Part shown: one piece after another, positions 6,205 to 13,778 of the stretch | Numbering within the stretch: position 1 is the stretch's first letter | How the letters are laid out: each line of letters opens with the position of its first letter | Origin: an uncultured Clostridia bacterium | GTDB taxonomy: Bacteria; Bacillota; Clostridia; Oscillospirales; CAG-272 | Direction: 5' to 3' | DNA length: 16,005 bases | Assembly: GCA_904502015.1 (NCBI GenBank) | Contig: CAJGEA010000025.1 | Coordinates: 1-16,005, forward strand | Program-made: the position numbers and the translations under genes | Notes under the pieces: generated by a model | Told to the model about the DNA's origin: nothing | The model's database searches: none | Seen by the model: the letters and a program-made list of their open reading frames with translations, nothing else

Positions 6205-7227
6205 ATGGAAAAAGAAACCGTGCGCGCGTGGCTGGAGGAACGGGAGGAGCTGTTGCTCTCCCCCTACGCTACCAAGTCGAGCGCGTCGCGGGGACGTGAG
6301 ATCCCCCTGTTCCCGTCGCCCATGCGCTCGGAATTTCAGCGCGACCGCGACCGCATCACCCATTGCCAATCCTTCCGCCGTCTGATGTATAAAACGCAGG
6401 TGTTCCTCGCCCCCGTGGGCGACCATTACCGCACCCGTCTGACGCACACACTGGAGGTCGCGCAGATCGCCCGCACCATGGCGCGCGCCTTGCGGCTCAA
6501 CGAGGATCTGACCGAGGCCGCCGCGCTGGGCCACGATCTGGGGCACACCCCCTTCGGCCATGCGGGCGAGGCTGCGCTTCAGGAATGCTACGATCCGAGC
6601 TTTGCCCACTACGAGCAGAGCCGACGGGTGGTGGAACGGCTGGAGAAGGACGGTCTGGGTCTCAACCTCACGTGGGAGGTGCGGGACGCCATCGCCAACC
6701 ACACGGGCTCGTGTATGGCGGCGACGCCCGAGGGTCTGCTCATCAAGTATGCAGACCGCATCGCCTACATCAACCACGACATTGACGATGCCTGCCGCGC
6801 AGGTATTCTCCGCCGTGAGGACATTCCCGCGGATATTTGCGGTGTGTTGGGCGACACCCACAGCCGCCGCATCAACACCATGATCACCTCGGTGGTGAGA
6901 GCCAGCCAAAACACGGCGAACATCACCATGACCGAGGAGGTGCAGGAGGCGACCGACCGTCTGCGTACCTTCCTCTTTGAGCGCGTCTACCGCAACCCCG
7001 TCGCCAAGGCAGAGGAGGCCAAGTCCAAAACGCTGGTCTTCACTCTGTTTGAGTATTACGTCAAGAACCCCGACCGTATGCCCGCCCTCTACCGCCGCTT
7101 CATGGAGGAGGGAGAGTCACGCGAGCGGTGCGCCGCCGATTTCATATCGGGTATGACCGACCGCTACGCCATTGAGACCTACAGCGAGCTGTACGTGCCG
7201 CGTGTCTGGAGGGGGTTGCACGAATGA
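6205..7227 (+). CDS. dgt: Deoxyguanosinetriphosphate triphosphohydrolase-like protein (HD domain)
   Basis: Hydrolyses deoxynucleoside triphosphates to the nucleoside and tripolyphosphate, and so helps control dNTP pools. The 340-residue product has the family N-terminus with FQRDRDRITHCQSFRRL (about 44-60) and the HD-domain metal ligands: H81 in RLTHTLEVAQ, H110-D111 in the HDLGHTPFGHAGE motif, and D184 in KYADRIAYINHDIDDA. The start ATG 6205 follows GAGGAGGGG by four bases. The last codons overlap the dnaG start by the four bases ATGA, so the two are translationally coupled. Gene order dgt-dnaG-rpoD is frequent in Clostridia. The upstream 6087-6204 stretch is AT-rich, with TATTAT at 6156 and TATGAT at 6172 as possible -10 boxes, but I see no good -35 partner. 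Substrate preference among dNTPs cannot be told. Confidence 0.95.
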   Translation: MEKETVRAWLEEREELLLSPYATKSSASRGREIPLFPSPMRSEFQRDRDRITHCQSFRRLMYKTQVFLAPVGDHYRTRLTHTLEVAQIARTMARALRLNEDLTEAAALGHDLGHTPFGHAGEAALQECYDPSFAHYEQSRRVVERLEKDGLGLNLTWEVRDAIANHTGSCMAATPEGLLIKYADRIAYINHDIDDACRAGILRREDIPADICGVLGDTHSRRINTMITSVVRASQNTANITMTEEVQEATDRLRTFLFERVYRNPVAKAEEAKSKTLVFTLFEYYVKNPDRMPALYRRFMEEGESRERCAADFISGMTDRYAIETYSELYVPRVWRGLHE

Positions 7228-9005
7228 GTATCCCACGCGAGATCATTGAAGCCATTAAGGATCGCACGGACATCGTGGATCTCATTGGCACCTACGTCAC
7301 CCTCAAGCGGGCGGGCTCCAATTACAACGGCCTCTGCCCCTTTCACAGCGAGAAGACGCCATCCTTTACCGTTTTCCCCGACACCCAGAGCTTTTTCTGC
7401 TTCGGATGCGAGGCGGGCGGCGATGCCTTCAACTTTATTATGCGCTCGGAAAATCTGGATTATCCCGGAGCGATTGAATTTTTAGCCAAGCGGAGCGGCG
7501 TTGAGCTGCCCACCGACGGCGCGCAGGATCGGCGCGGACTGTCCCGCAAACGGGTGTTTGAGATGAATCTGATTGCCGCGCGATTTTGGCGGGATTGCCT
7601 TTTTGACCCCGTGATGGGCAAGGACGCCATGCACTATCTGACCGAAAAGCGCGGGCTGAGCGTGCCCTTTATCAAGCATTTCGGTATTGGTTACGCGCCC
7701 AACGATTTCGGTGCGCTGACCGAGATTCTGCGCAAGGCGGGCTACACCGACGCCGAGATGAAGGAGGCCTTCCTCTGCGGCATCAGCCAAAAGTCGGGGC
7801 GCGCTTACGACTACTTCCGCCACCGCGTGATGTTCCCCGTGTTTGACAATACGGGCAACGTCATTGCCTTCAGCGGCCGTGACATCGGTGGGGACACCAA
7901 GGCCAAGTACCTCAACACCTCGGATACCCCCGCGTTCCAGAAGCGGCGCAACCTCTTTGCGCTGAATTTTGCCAAGAACCACTGCGCCGAGCAGCTCATT
8001 CTCTGCGAGGGCAATATGGATGCCGTATCCCTGCATGCCGCGGGCTTTCAGAACGCGGTCGCCTCGCTGGGTACCGCGCTGACCGACGAGCAGGCGCGCA
8101 TCATCGCAAAGTACACGAAAACGGTCATCATCGCCTACGACGCCGACGCGGCGGGCCAGCGGGCGGCGCACCGTGCTATGGGCATCTTTGCCAAGGTGGG
8201 TGTGGAGGTGCGTGTGCTGCAAATGCAGGGCGCGAAGGATCCCGACGAGTTCATCAAGACCTTTGGGGCGGACAAGTTTGCCCAGCTTCTGAAAAAGAGT
8301 CGCACGGGCTTTGATTTCAAGCTGGAGAGTGTGCTGGCCCGTTACGATATTACGAAGCCCGAGGAGCGCATTCGCGCCGCCGCCGATCTCTGTGAGATCG
8401 TGTCCCCCGTGTACTCCGCCGCAGAGCGCGAGGTCTACATCGCCGCCATCTCCGAGCGGCTGGGACTCACGGTGGATAGTCTGCGCAAGGACGTGGAGCG
8501 CATCATCGGCCGCCGCGCGCGGGAAGGGAAGCAACAGCAGAGCCGCCAAGCCCAACTGACGGCCTCGGCGCTGGGGGACAAGGTCAACCCCGAGGCGGCG
8601 GGACACGTGCAGGCGGCGGCGACCGAGCAGATCATCATCGGACTGCTCTTGCTGTACGGCGAGCATCGCCACGCGGTGCTGACGGGGCAGGTGAGCCTCG
8701 CGGCAGACTCTTTTGTGACTTCTTTCCACCGCCGTGCCTTCGAGGCCATTATGGAGTTGGAGGCGAGTGACGGTGGGTATGAGTTTTCCATGCTTGGAGA
8801 GCATTTCTCGCCCGACGAGATGGGACGGCTGGTTCGCCTTGAGCGGGCGCGACGCGAGCTCTCCGAGAACGGCACGTCGGTGCTGCGCGCCGCCGTGGAA
8901 ACGCTGACAAGAGAGCGGGAGCGCGCGGAGATCCGCGCCGCCTCGCCCGAGGATGCCATCAACCGTATTCTGGAAAGCAAACGCAAAAAGAAAGATAAAC
9001 CGTAA
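7224..9005 (+). CDS. dnaG: DNA primase
   Basis: Synthesises the RNA primers for leading- and lagging-strand DNA replication and works with the replicative helicase. The 593-residue product is of normal length. It has the CHC2 zinc-binding domain with ligands C38, H41, C59 and C62 (CPFH and CFGC). The TOPRIM catalytic core shows E262 in CEGNMDAV and D306/D308 in AYDADAAGQ. A C-terminal region from about residue 460 corresponds to the helicase-binding domain. ATG 7224 overlaps the dgt stop and follows GGAGGGGG by eight bases. It is followed 54 bases later by rpoD, as in the classic macromolecular-synthesis operon, which here has dgt in place of rpsU. Confidence 0.98.
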   Translation: MSIPREIIEAIKDRTDIVDLIGTYVTLKRAGSNYNGLCPFHSEKTPSFTVFPDTQSFFCFGCEAGGDAFNFIMRSENLDYPGAIEFLAKRSGVELPTDGAQDRRGLSRKRVFEMNLIAARFWRDCLFDPVMGKDAMHYLTEKRGLSVPFIKHFGIGYAPNDFGALTEILRKAGYTDAEMKEAFLCGISQKSGRAYDYFRHRVMFPVFDNTGNVIAFSGRDIGGDTKAKYLNTSDTPAFQKRRNLFALNFAKNHCAEQLILCEGNMDAVSLHAAGFQNAVASLGTALTDEQARIIAKYTKTVIIAYDADAAGQRAAHRAMGIFAKVGVEVRVLQMQGAKDPDEFIKTFGADKFAQLLKKSRTGFDFKLESVLARYDITKPEERIRAAADLCEIVSPVYSAAEREVYIAAISERLGLTVDSLRKDVERIIGRRAREGKQQQSRQAQLTASALGDKVNPEAAGHVQAAATEQIIIGLLLLYGEHRHAVLTGQVSLAADSFVTSFHRRAFEAIMELEASDGGYEFSMLGEHFSPDEMGRLVRLERARRELSENGTSVLRAAVETLTRERERAEIRAASPEDAINRILESKRKKKDKP

Positions 9006-9059
9006 GTTTAAAAACAAACATCCTGTTGATAAAACATCATTGAAAGGACGAAAATTGGT

Positions 9060-10196
9060 ATGGAAAAGAAGGAAAACATGTTCGTGGAAGAAGAAACCGT
9101 TGATACGGACAAGCAAAAGACCGACATGGAAAAGGACGCCCGCATGGCCGAGTTGATCGAGAAGAAGCGCAAGGGCCTTCTCTCGGATCACGAGCTGGAC
9201 CAGGCGGTAGAGGAACTGGATTTTGACGTGGATCGCATTGACAAGATCTACGAGGACACCATGGATATCGTGGGTGAGATTCCTCACTCTGAGATGACTG
9301 CGATCGAGAACGAGGTCGAGCAGTTTGGAAGCAGTGAGAACATGGAGCGTATTCTGGAGCAGGAGGGTCTTGTGGACGACCCCGTGCGCCTCTATCTTAA
9401 GGAGATCGGCCGCGTGCCGTTGCTGACGAGCGACCGCGAGCGCGAGCTGGCCGAGCGCATGGCAGCAGGCGATGTGGAGGCTAAGAAAAAGCTGGTGGAG
9501 GCCAACCTTCGTCTGGTTGTCAGTATCGCCAAACGCTACGTAGGCCGCGGTATGTTCTTCCTTGACCTCATTCAGGAGGGTAACCTCGGTCTGATGAAGG
9601 CGGTGGACAAGTTCGACTACACCAAGGGCTACAAGTTCTCCACCTACGCCACGTGGTGGATCCGTCAGGCAATTACCCGCGCCATTGCCGATCAGGCGCG
9701 CACCATCCGCATCCCTGTTCACATGGTGGAAACCATCCACAAGGTGTCCCGCTACTCCCGTCAGCTCCTGCAGGAGAACGGGCGCGAGGCAACCCCCGAG
9801 GAGATTGGCGAGAAGATGGGTATGAGCGCCGATAAGGTGCGTGAGATCATGAAGATCGCGCAGGATCCCGTGTCCCTTGAAACTCCCATCGGTGAGGAGG
9901 AGGACAGCCACCTCGGTGACTTCATCCAGGACGAGGACACCCCTGCCCCTGCCGACGCCGCCTCCCAGACCATCCTCCGCGAGGTCATCGAGCGCGAGCT
10001 GCACACCCTCACCCGCCGCGAGGAGCACGTCATCAAGCTGCGCTTTGGCTTGTACGACGGCCGTACCCGCACGCTGGAGGAGGTCGGCAAGGAGTTTGAC
10101 ATTACCCGTGAGCGTATCCGTCAGATCGAGGCCAAAGCACTCCGCAAGCTTCGCCATCCCAGCCGCGCCCGCCATCTCAAGGGCTTTTTGGACTGA
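9060..10196 (+). CDS. rpoD: Housekeeping RNA polymerase sigma factor (sigma-70/sigma-A)
   Basis: Primary sigma factor, directing RNA polymerase to promoters of the TTGACA/TATAAT kind found repeatedly in this window. The 378-residue product has a short region 1.1 (about 25-90), region 1.2 (DDPVRLYLKEIGRVPLLT, 106-123), and region 2 (from ANLRLVVSIAKRYVGRGM, about 148). Region 2.3-2.4 reads YKFSTYATWWIRQAITRAIA (191-210), followed by RTIRIPVHMVE. Region 3 follows, then region 4 with LTRREEHVIKLRFGL and the helix-turn-helix TLEEVGKEFDITRERIRQIE. The length matches sigma-A of Gram-positive bacteria. ATG 9060 follows GAAAGGACG by nine bases. It is third in the dgt-dnaG-rpoD operon; the 54-base gap to dnaG shows no terminator. 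Also called sigA. Confidence 0.98.
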   Translation: MEKKENMFVEEETVDTDKQKTDMEKDARMAELIEKKRKGLLSDHELDQAVEELDFDVDRIDKIYEDTMDIVGEIPHSEMTAIENEVEQFGSSENMERILEQEGLVDDPVRLYLKEIGRVPLLTSDRERELAERMAAGDVEAKKKLVEANLRLVVSIAKRYVGRGMFFLDLIQEGNLGLMKAVDKFDYTKGYKFSTYATWWIRQAITRAIADQARTIRIPVHMVETIHKVSRYSRQLLQENGREATPEEIGEKMGMSADKVREIMKIAQDPVSLETPIGEEEDSHLGDFIQDEDTPAPADAASQTILREVIERELHTLTRREEHVIKLRFGLYDGRTRTLEEVGKEFDITRERIRQIEAKALRKLRHPSRARHLKGFLD

Positions 10197-10422
10197 TGGC
10201 CGCTTAGCGGCCTGTGCGGGGCGCCATCCTTGCATTTTTCGTGATATGGTTCAAAAAAGTGTACCGAGAATTGGTAACTGACACAAAAAAACTGTCAGAT
10301 AAACCAAACTTTGGTTTGCCAAATTGTTCACTATAACCCAAAAGAATCTGCGAGCGGCTGCTTGCCGCAAGCTTGGGTGTTGCATTTTTGCGTCCGAGAG
10401 CGCGGCGGGAGAAAAAAATCAC
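10197..10422. other. Non-coding stretch with several short hairpins downstream of rpoD
   Basis: No gene is visible between the rpoD stop and the next promoter. Hairpins seen: GGCCGC-TTA-GCGGCC at 10198-10212; CTGACA/TGTCAG at 10278-10298; AAACCAAA/TTTGGTTT at 10301-10317, which competes with TTTGG-TTTG-CCAAA at 10310-10323; and GCTTG-CCG-CAAGC at 10360-10372. The 10-mer TTGCATTTTT occurs twice, 3' of the first and last hairpins (near 10230 and 10380). An rpoD terminator is probably among them, but none has a textbook stem plus adjacent T-tract. Confidence 0.5.
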
Positions 10423-10451
10423 TTGACAGATTTTGAATTATAGTGTATAAT
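10423..10451 (+). promoter_or_regulatory. Consensus sigma-A promoter of the large solute-binding protein gene
   Basis: TTGACA (10423-10428), 17 bases, TATAAT (10446-10451), both perfect. The leader to the ATG is about 58 bases. Confidence 0.92.
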
Positions 10452-10515
10452 ATATTGGTATAAAAAGCGGCAACCGTTCCCTGTTGAACGGCTCTGCATG
10501 TAAGGAGGAACAGAT

Positions 10516-12873
10516 ATGAAGAAGAAACTCGTATGCTTGACATTGAGCATATTGATGTTGCTGACCTGCCTGCTCACCGGTTGCAATCAAAAGAAGACCG
10601 AGGAGGAAGAATCTACGGTAGACAACAGCGCCAAGACCATCACCATGTGGGTCATGACCGAGGAGGACACGACCGACAAGGCCAAGGAGCTTGTCAACGC
10701 GGAGTTTACCAAGATCACCAAGGCAAAGTTCAAGACCAACGTCGAGATCAAGTTCTGCACCGAGAAGGAATATTACACCAAGCTTGAGGAAACCATCAAG
10801 GCCGCTCAGGCTGACATCCTGCTCGCCGAGGAGGCCGAGAAGGCTCTCCGTCAGTACATCAAGGCGCACAAGGATGAGGATGGTAAGGACAGAGCGACTC
10901 TGACTAAGGAATTCTATGAAAAGAATCCTCAGTACGCCAAGTTTGCCGAGGTTGAGGAGGACGAGGAGGCTGCGGAAACCGAAGAGGAAACCATGGTCAA
11001 CGAGTTCGGTATCACCGAGATCAAGTACCCCGATGCCAAGGAGAATCAGGTAGACATTTTCTATCTGTCGGGCTACGATAAGTACATGGAGTACTACAAC
11101 GGCGAGTGGCTGTCTTCCCTCAGCGAGGAGCTTTCCACCTCGTCCAAGAAGCTGACCAAGTACATTTCCGCATCCCTGCTCAGCGGTGTGCAGATCGAGG
11201 GCGGCGTTTACGCCATCCCCAACAACGTGCCGATCGGTCAGTATACCTACATGATGCTCGATAAGGAGCTCTTTGACCGCTACTACAACAAGATCGACAA
11301 CGTCAGCAGCGTGCTGGATATCAGCACCTTCCTGCGCGATATGAAGAACCTCAACGGCGAGCTCTCGCCCGAGGACCCCAACTACGTCGTGCCTCTGGCT
11401 TCCTCCTACGAGGAGTGCATCAAGATGCTCTGCTGGTACTGGCAGCTTGAATACACCGACAAGTCGGTTTACAAGACCTACTTTGATGAGAAGACGGGAC
11501 GCACCTACGTTCTGCAGAAGCAGAGCATCGTCAAGGTGGAAACCACCGACGAGAACGGTGAGACCGTTGAGAAGGAGGAGATCGTCATCGCTCCCAGCGT
11601 GGAGGCTGACGTGGTTTACCTCACCGACTCCGAGGGCCGCTTCCTGGATAAGGACGGCAACGTGCTGAACTATGCGTACGCCACCGATGAGGAAGGCGGT
11701 TGGATCTACAACGAGAAGACCGAGAAAACCGAGTACGCCACCAAGGGCGCGGGCGCTCTGTACCTCATTGACGCCGATACGGGCTACACCATCCGTCCTG
11801 AGAACGACCTGCGTGTCCGTGACGAGGGCGCGGAGACCAAGACCGACGCCAACGGTAACACCCGTCCTACCTACCACTATTCCTACAACAACGATTGCGA
11901 CTTCTCCATCCTGGGTGCCATGATGAAGGACGCCGCCAAGCGTACCCGCGGTGGTGTCAACGTGGGCTTCAATTCGCTGTTTGTTGACGCCGAGTACCGT
12001 GAGATGTACAGCACTCTGAAGAACTACCAGTACGAGGGCTACTACGGCACCCCCGTCGAGGGCCAGCGCGCCGCCGTTTCCTTCATGGAGGGCGATGCCC
12101 GCATCAAGCAGGAGTACGAGGAGAAGGGCGTTTACGTGGATGAGAACGGCAAGGAGTACTACGTTGTCGTGGCTCAGTATCCCGAGGCAACCGAGTCCGA
12201 GCTGTACGGCAATATGTTCGCCGTGTACGCCAACTCTAACCATCTGGCTCGCTCTATGGAGGTTATTACCTACCTCAACACCAATGCGGCTCTCCGCAAC
12301 CTGCTCCAGTATGGTATTCTGGGCCAGCACTATGAGCTGAATGCCGATGGCACCGCTCATCTTCTGACCAGCTCCGAGTCCGAGTACGGCACCTACCGCA
12401 TGGCCATCGAGAAGACGGGTAACTGCTTCATTGCAACCCCCCACGAGGATCTCGGTGCTGATGCTTGGGTCTATGCAAAGCAGCAGAACAATGACTCGCT
12501 GATCAACCCCCTTCTGGGCTTTGATTTCAATATGGCTACCGCCGACAGCGACTACAGCCTGGACGTTGCGCTGATTGACCACATCAACGAGCTGTCCGCG
12601 CAGGCAAAGGCGCTGGTGGACGAGTGTACCACCAAGGCAGAGCTGAATGACCTGATGATGAACGACGAGGACGGATTCAAGAAGATTTACTCCTCGAGCG
12701 CAGGCGACGTGAAGCTCAATAAGGCCACCAATAACAGCTACGATCCCGAGAGTCCTCTCGGCCCCGAGGGCGGTGACAACCAGACCCCCGATAAGAGCGG
12801 TAGCTCTCCCTTTACGGTCTATCAGGCATGGCTGACTCAGTACGGCTACGCTGCGAGTACCGCAAAGAAGTAA
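10516..12873 (+). CDS. Large extracellular solute-binding lipoprotein (family 1-like)
   Basis: Probable substrate receptor of an ABC importer. ATG 10516 follows TAAGGAGGAA by five bases. The 785-residue product has a Lys-rich N-terminus, a hydrophobic core and the lipobox LTGC (Cys23). Mature parts resemble family 1 solute-binding proteins: ITMWVMTEEDTTDKAKELVN near 41-60, then VDIFYLSGYDKYMEYYNGEW, VYAIPNNVPIGQYTYMMLDK near 237, and a C-terminal helical part (LYGNMFAVYANSNHLARSME). It is far longer than the usual 400-550 residues. A very acidic stretch (EVEEDEEAAETEEETM, about 151-166) and a charged, strand-rich insertion (about 330-460) account for much of the excess. No permease genes are adjacent. 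It is monocistronic, with a perfect promoter and a strong terminator. Ligand unknown; a non-transport surface role is possible. Confidence 0.82.
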   Translation: MKKKLVCLTLSILMLLTCLLTGCNQKKTEEEESTVDNSAKTITMWVMTEEDTTDKAKELVNAEFTKITKAKFKTNVEIKFCTEKEYYTKLEETIKAAQADILLAEEAEKALRQYIKAHKDEDGKDRATLTKEFYEKNPQYAKFAEVEEDEEAAETEEETMVNEFGITEIKYPDAKENQVDIFYLSGYDKYMEYYNGEWLSSLSEELSTSSKKLTKYISASLLSGVQIEGGVYAIPNNVPIGQYTYMMLDKELFDRYYNKIDNVSSVLDISTFLRDMKNLNGELSPEDPNYVVPLASSYEECIKMLCWYWQLEYTDKSVYKTYFDEKTGRTYVLQKQSIVKVETTDENGETVEKEEIVIAPSVEADVVYLTDSEGRFLDKDGNVLNYAYATDEEGGWIYNEKTEKTEYATKGAGALYLIDADTGYTIRPENDLRVRDEGAETKTDANGNTRPTYHYSYNNDCDFSILGAMMKDAAKRTRGGVNVGFNSLFVDAEYREMYSTLKNYQYEGYYGTPVEGQRAAVSFMEGDARIKQEYEEKGVYVDENGKEYYVVVAQYPEATESELYGNMFAVYANSNHLARSMEVITYLNTNAALRNLLQYGILGQHYELNADGTAHLLTSSESEYGTYRMAIEKTGNCFIATPHEDLGADAWVYAKQQNNDSLINPLLGFDFNMATADSDYSLDVALIDHINELSAQAKALVDECTTKAELNDLMMNDEDGFKKIYSSSAGDVKLNKATNNSYDPESPLGPEGGDNQTPDKSGSSPFTVYQAWLTQYGYAASTAKK

Positions 12874-12899
12874 GACCGATTCGCATTCTCGTATATGCA

Positions 12900-12933
12900 A
12901 AAAGCCTCTCTGCCGCAGGGCAGGGAGGCTTTT
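12900..12933 (+). terminator. Terminator of the large solute-binding protein gene
   Basis: A 15 bp stem with one G-U pair (AAAAGCCTCTCTGCC and GGCAGGGAGGCTTTT) closes the loop GCAG and ends in TTTT. It starts 26 bases after the stop codon. The A/T ends make it potentially active in both directions. Confidence 0.9.
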
Positions 12934-12971
12934 ACACCCCCAAGACTCGGTTGCGGGGTGAAAAACAGAAC

Positions 12972-12991
12972 AATATATAATAATATATAAT
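12972..12991 (+). promoter_or_regulatory. Tandem AATATATAAT repeat, possible doubled -10 box of the HAD gene
   Basis: The 10-mer AATATATAAT occurs twice without a gap, giving TATAAT at 12976-12981 and 12986-12991. No good -35 is present; TTGCGG at 12951 is the nearest candidate. The second copy is only about 15 bases before the ATG, so only the first could serve with a normal leader. Confidence 0.35.
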
Positions 12992-13005
12992 AAGGAAAGG
13001 ATGCG

Positions 13006-13710
13006 ATGCGCCCGCGGCTTGCCGGGGATCTCCGCAGGACACGGGGCGTCGCTTTGAATATGGCAGAAAGAACTCAAAAGTATACCCATCTGATATGGGA
13101 TTTTAACGGCACCATACTTGACGACGTTTGGCTGGGCGTCAGCAGCGTCAACACCATGCTGGAGGCGCGCGGGCTTCCGAGCATCCCTTGTGTGGAGCAC
13201 TATCGGGAGATTTTCGATTTCCCCATTCGGGAATATTACCGAGGCCTTGGCTTTGATTTTGATGTTGAGGATTACGAAACTAAGCTGGCCGCCGAGTGGG
13301 TGGCACTTTACAAGGCAAGGGAAGAGGAGTGCCCTCTCTACGACGGTGTGCGGGAAACGGTAGCCGCTGTCGCGGAGAGCGGTATGTCCCAGTTGATCAT
13401 TTCGGCATCCGAGCAGGCGTGCCTTCGGGCGCAGCTGGCGGCGAGAGGGATCCTTGACCGCTTTGACGCGGTTTATGGGCTGGGGGATTTTCTGGCTGGA
13501 AGCAAGGAATCCATTGCCCGAGCGTGGCGGGAGGCGCATCCCGAGGCGCGACCTCTCCTTGTGGGGGACACTACGCATGACGCTACGGTCGCCGGGGCGA
13601 TTGGGGCGGACTGCGTGCTGTTCTGCGGCGGGCATCAATCCGAGTCGCGGTTGCGCGCGTGCGGCAAGCCCATGATCCGAAGCATCCCGGAACTTTTGAG
13701 GTATCTGTAA
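13006..13710 (+). CDS. HAD-superfamily phosphatase-like protein with DxN motif I
   Basis: Haloacid dehalogenase-type hydrolase resembling phosphoglycolate phosphatases. The 234-residue product shows motif I WDFNGTILDD (nucleophile D32), a cap region (about 45-120), motif II LIISASEQ, the motif III lysine in GSKESIARAW, and motif IV LLVGDTTHDATVAGAIG. The second aspartate of motif I (usual DxD) is Asn34. A DWNGT/DFNGT variant recurs in part of the superfamily, so this is a subfamily feature rather than decay. ATG 13006 follows AAGGAAAGG closely. An internal ATG at 13060, just before the domain, would remove an unconserved-looking Arg-rich segment of 18 residues but has no good ribosome-binding site. 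The substrate is unknown. Confidence 0.85.
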   Translation: MRPRLAGDLRRTRGVALNMAERTQKYTHLIWDFNGTILDDVWLGVSSVNTMLEARGLPSIPCVEHYREIFDFPIREYYRGLGFDFDVEDYETKLAAEWVALYKAREEECPLYDGVRETVAAVAESGMSQLIISASEQACLRAQLAARGILDRFDAVYGLGDFLAGSKESIARAWREAHPEARPLLVGDTTHDATVAGAIGADCVLFCGGHQSESRLRACGKPMIRSIPELLRYL

Positions 13711-13735
13711 GGGATTTTTTTGACAGAAAAATCCC
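13711..13735 (+). terminator. Hairpin after the HAD gene, overlapping the convergent terminator
   Basis: GGGATTTTT (13711-13719) pairs with AAAAATCCC (13727-13735) across the loop TTGACAG, starting directly after the stop codon. Its right arm shares ATCCC with the next hairpin, so the two cannot form together. No T-tract follows on this strand. Confidence 0.45.
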
Positions 13736-13759
13736 GTGACCCTGCAAGGGTCACGGGAT
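13720..13759 (-). terminator. Rho-independent terminator of the SH3 lipoprotein gene
   Basis: A 13 bp perfect stem (ATCCCGTGACCCT at 13731-13743, complement at 13747-13759) closes a three-base loop. On the minus strand it is followed by TTTTCTGTCAAAAAAA. It begins 19 bases after the stop codon of the minus-strand gene. Confidence 0.9.
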
Positions 13760-13778
13760 GAAGCTCATAGTAGAGAGA

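Noticed and set aside
7482..10235. A 917-residue open frame on the minus strand across dnaG and rpoD
   Set aside because: It lies antisense to two certain genes, has a Leu/His/Val-rich composition typical of the reverse complement of GC-rich coding DNA, and has no ribosome-binding site or recognisable motif.
10438..13638. A 1066-residue open frame on the minus strand across the solute-binding protein and HAD genes
   Set aside because: It is antisense to two supported genes and crosses a promoter and a terminator. Its length follows from codon bias.
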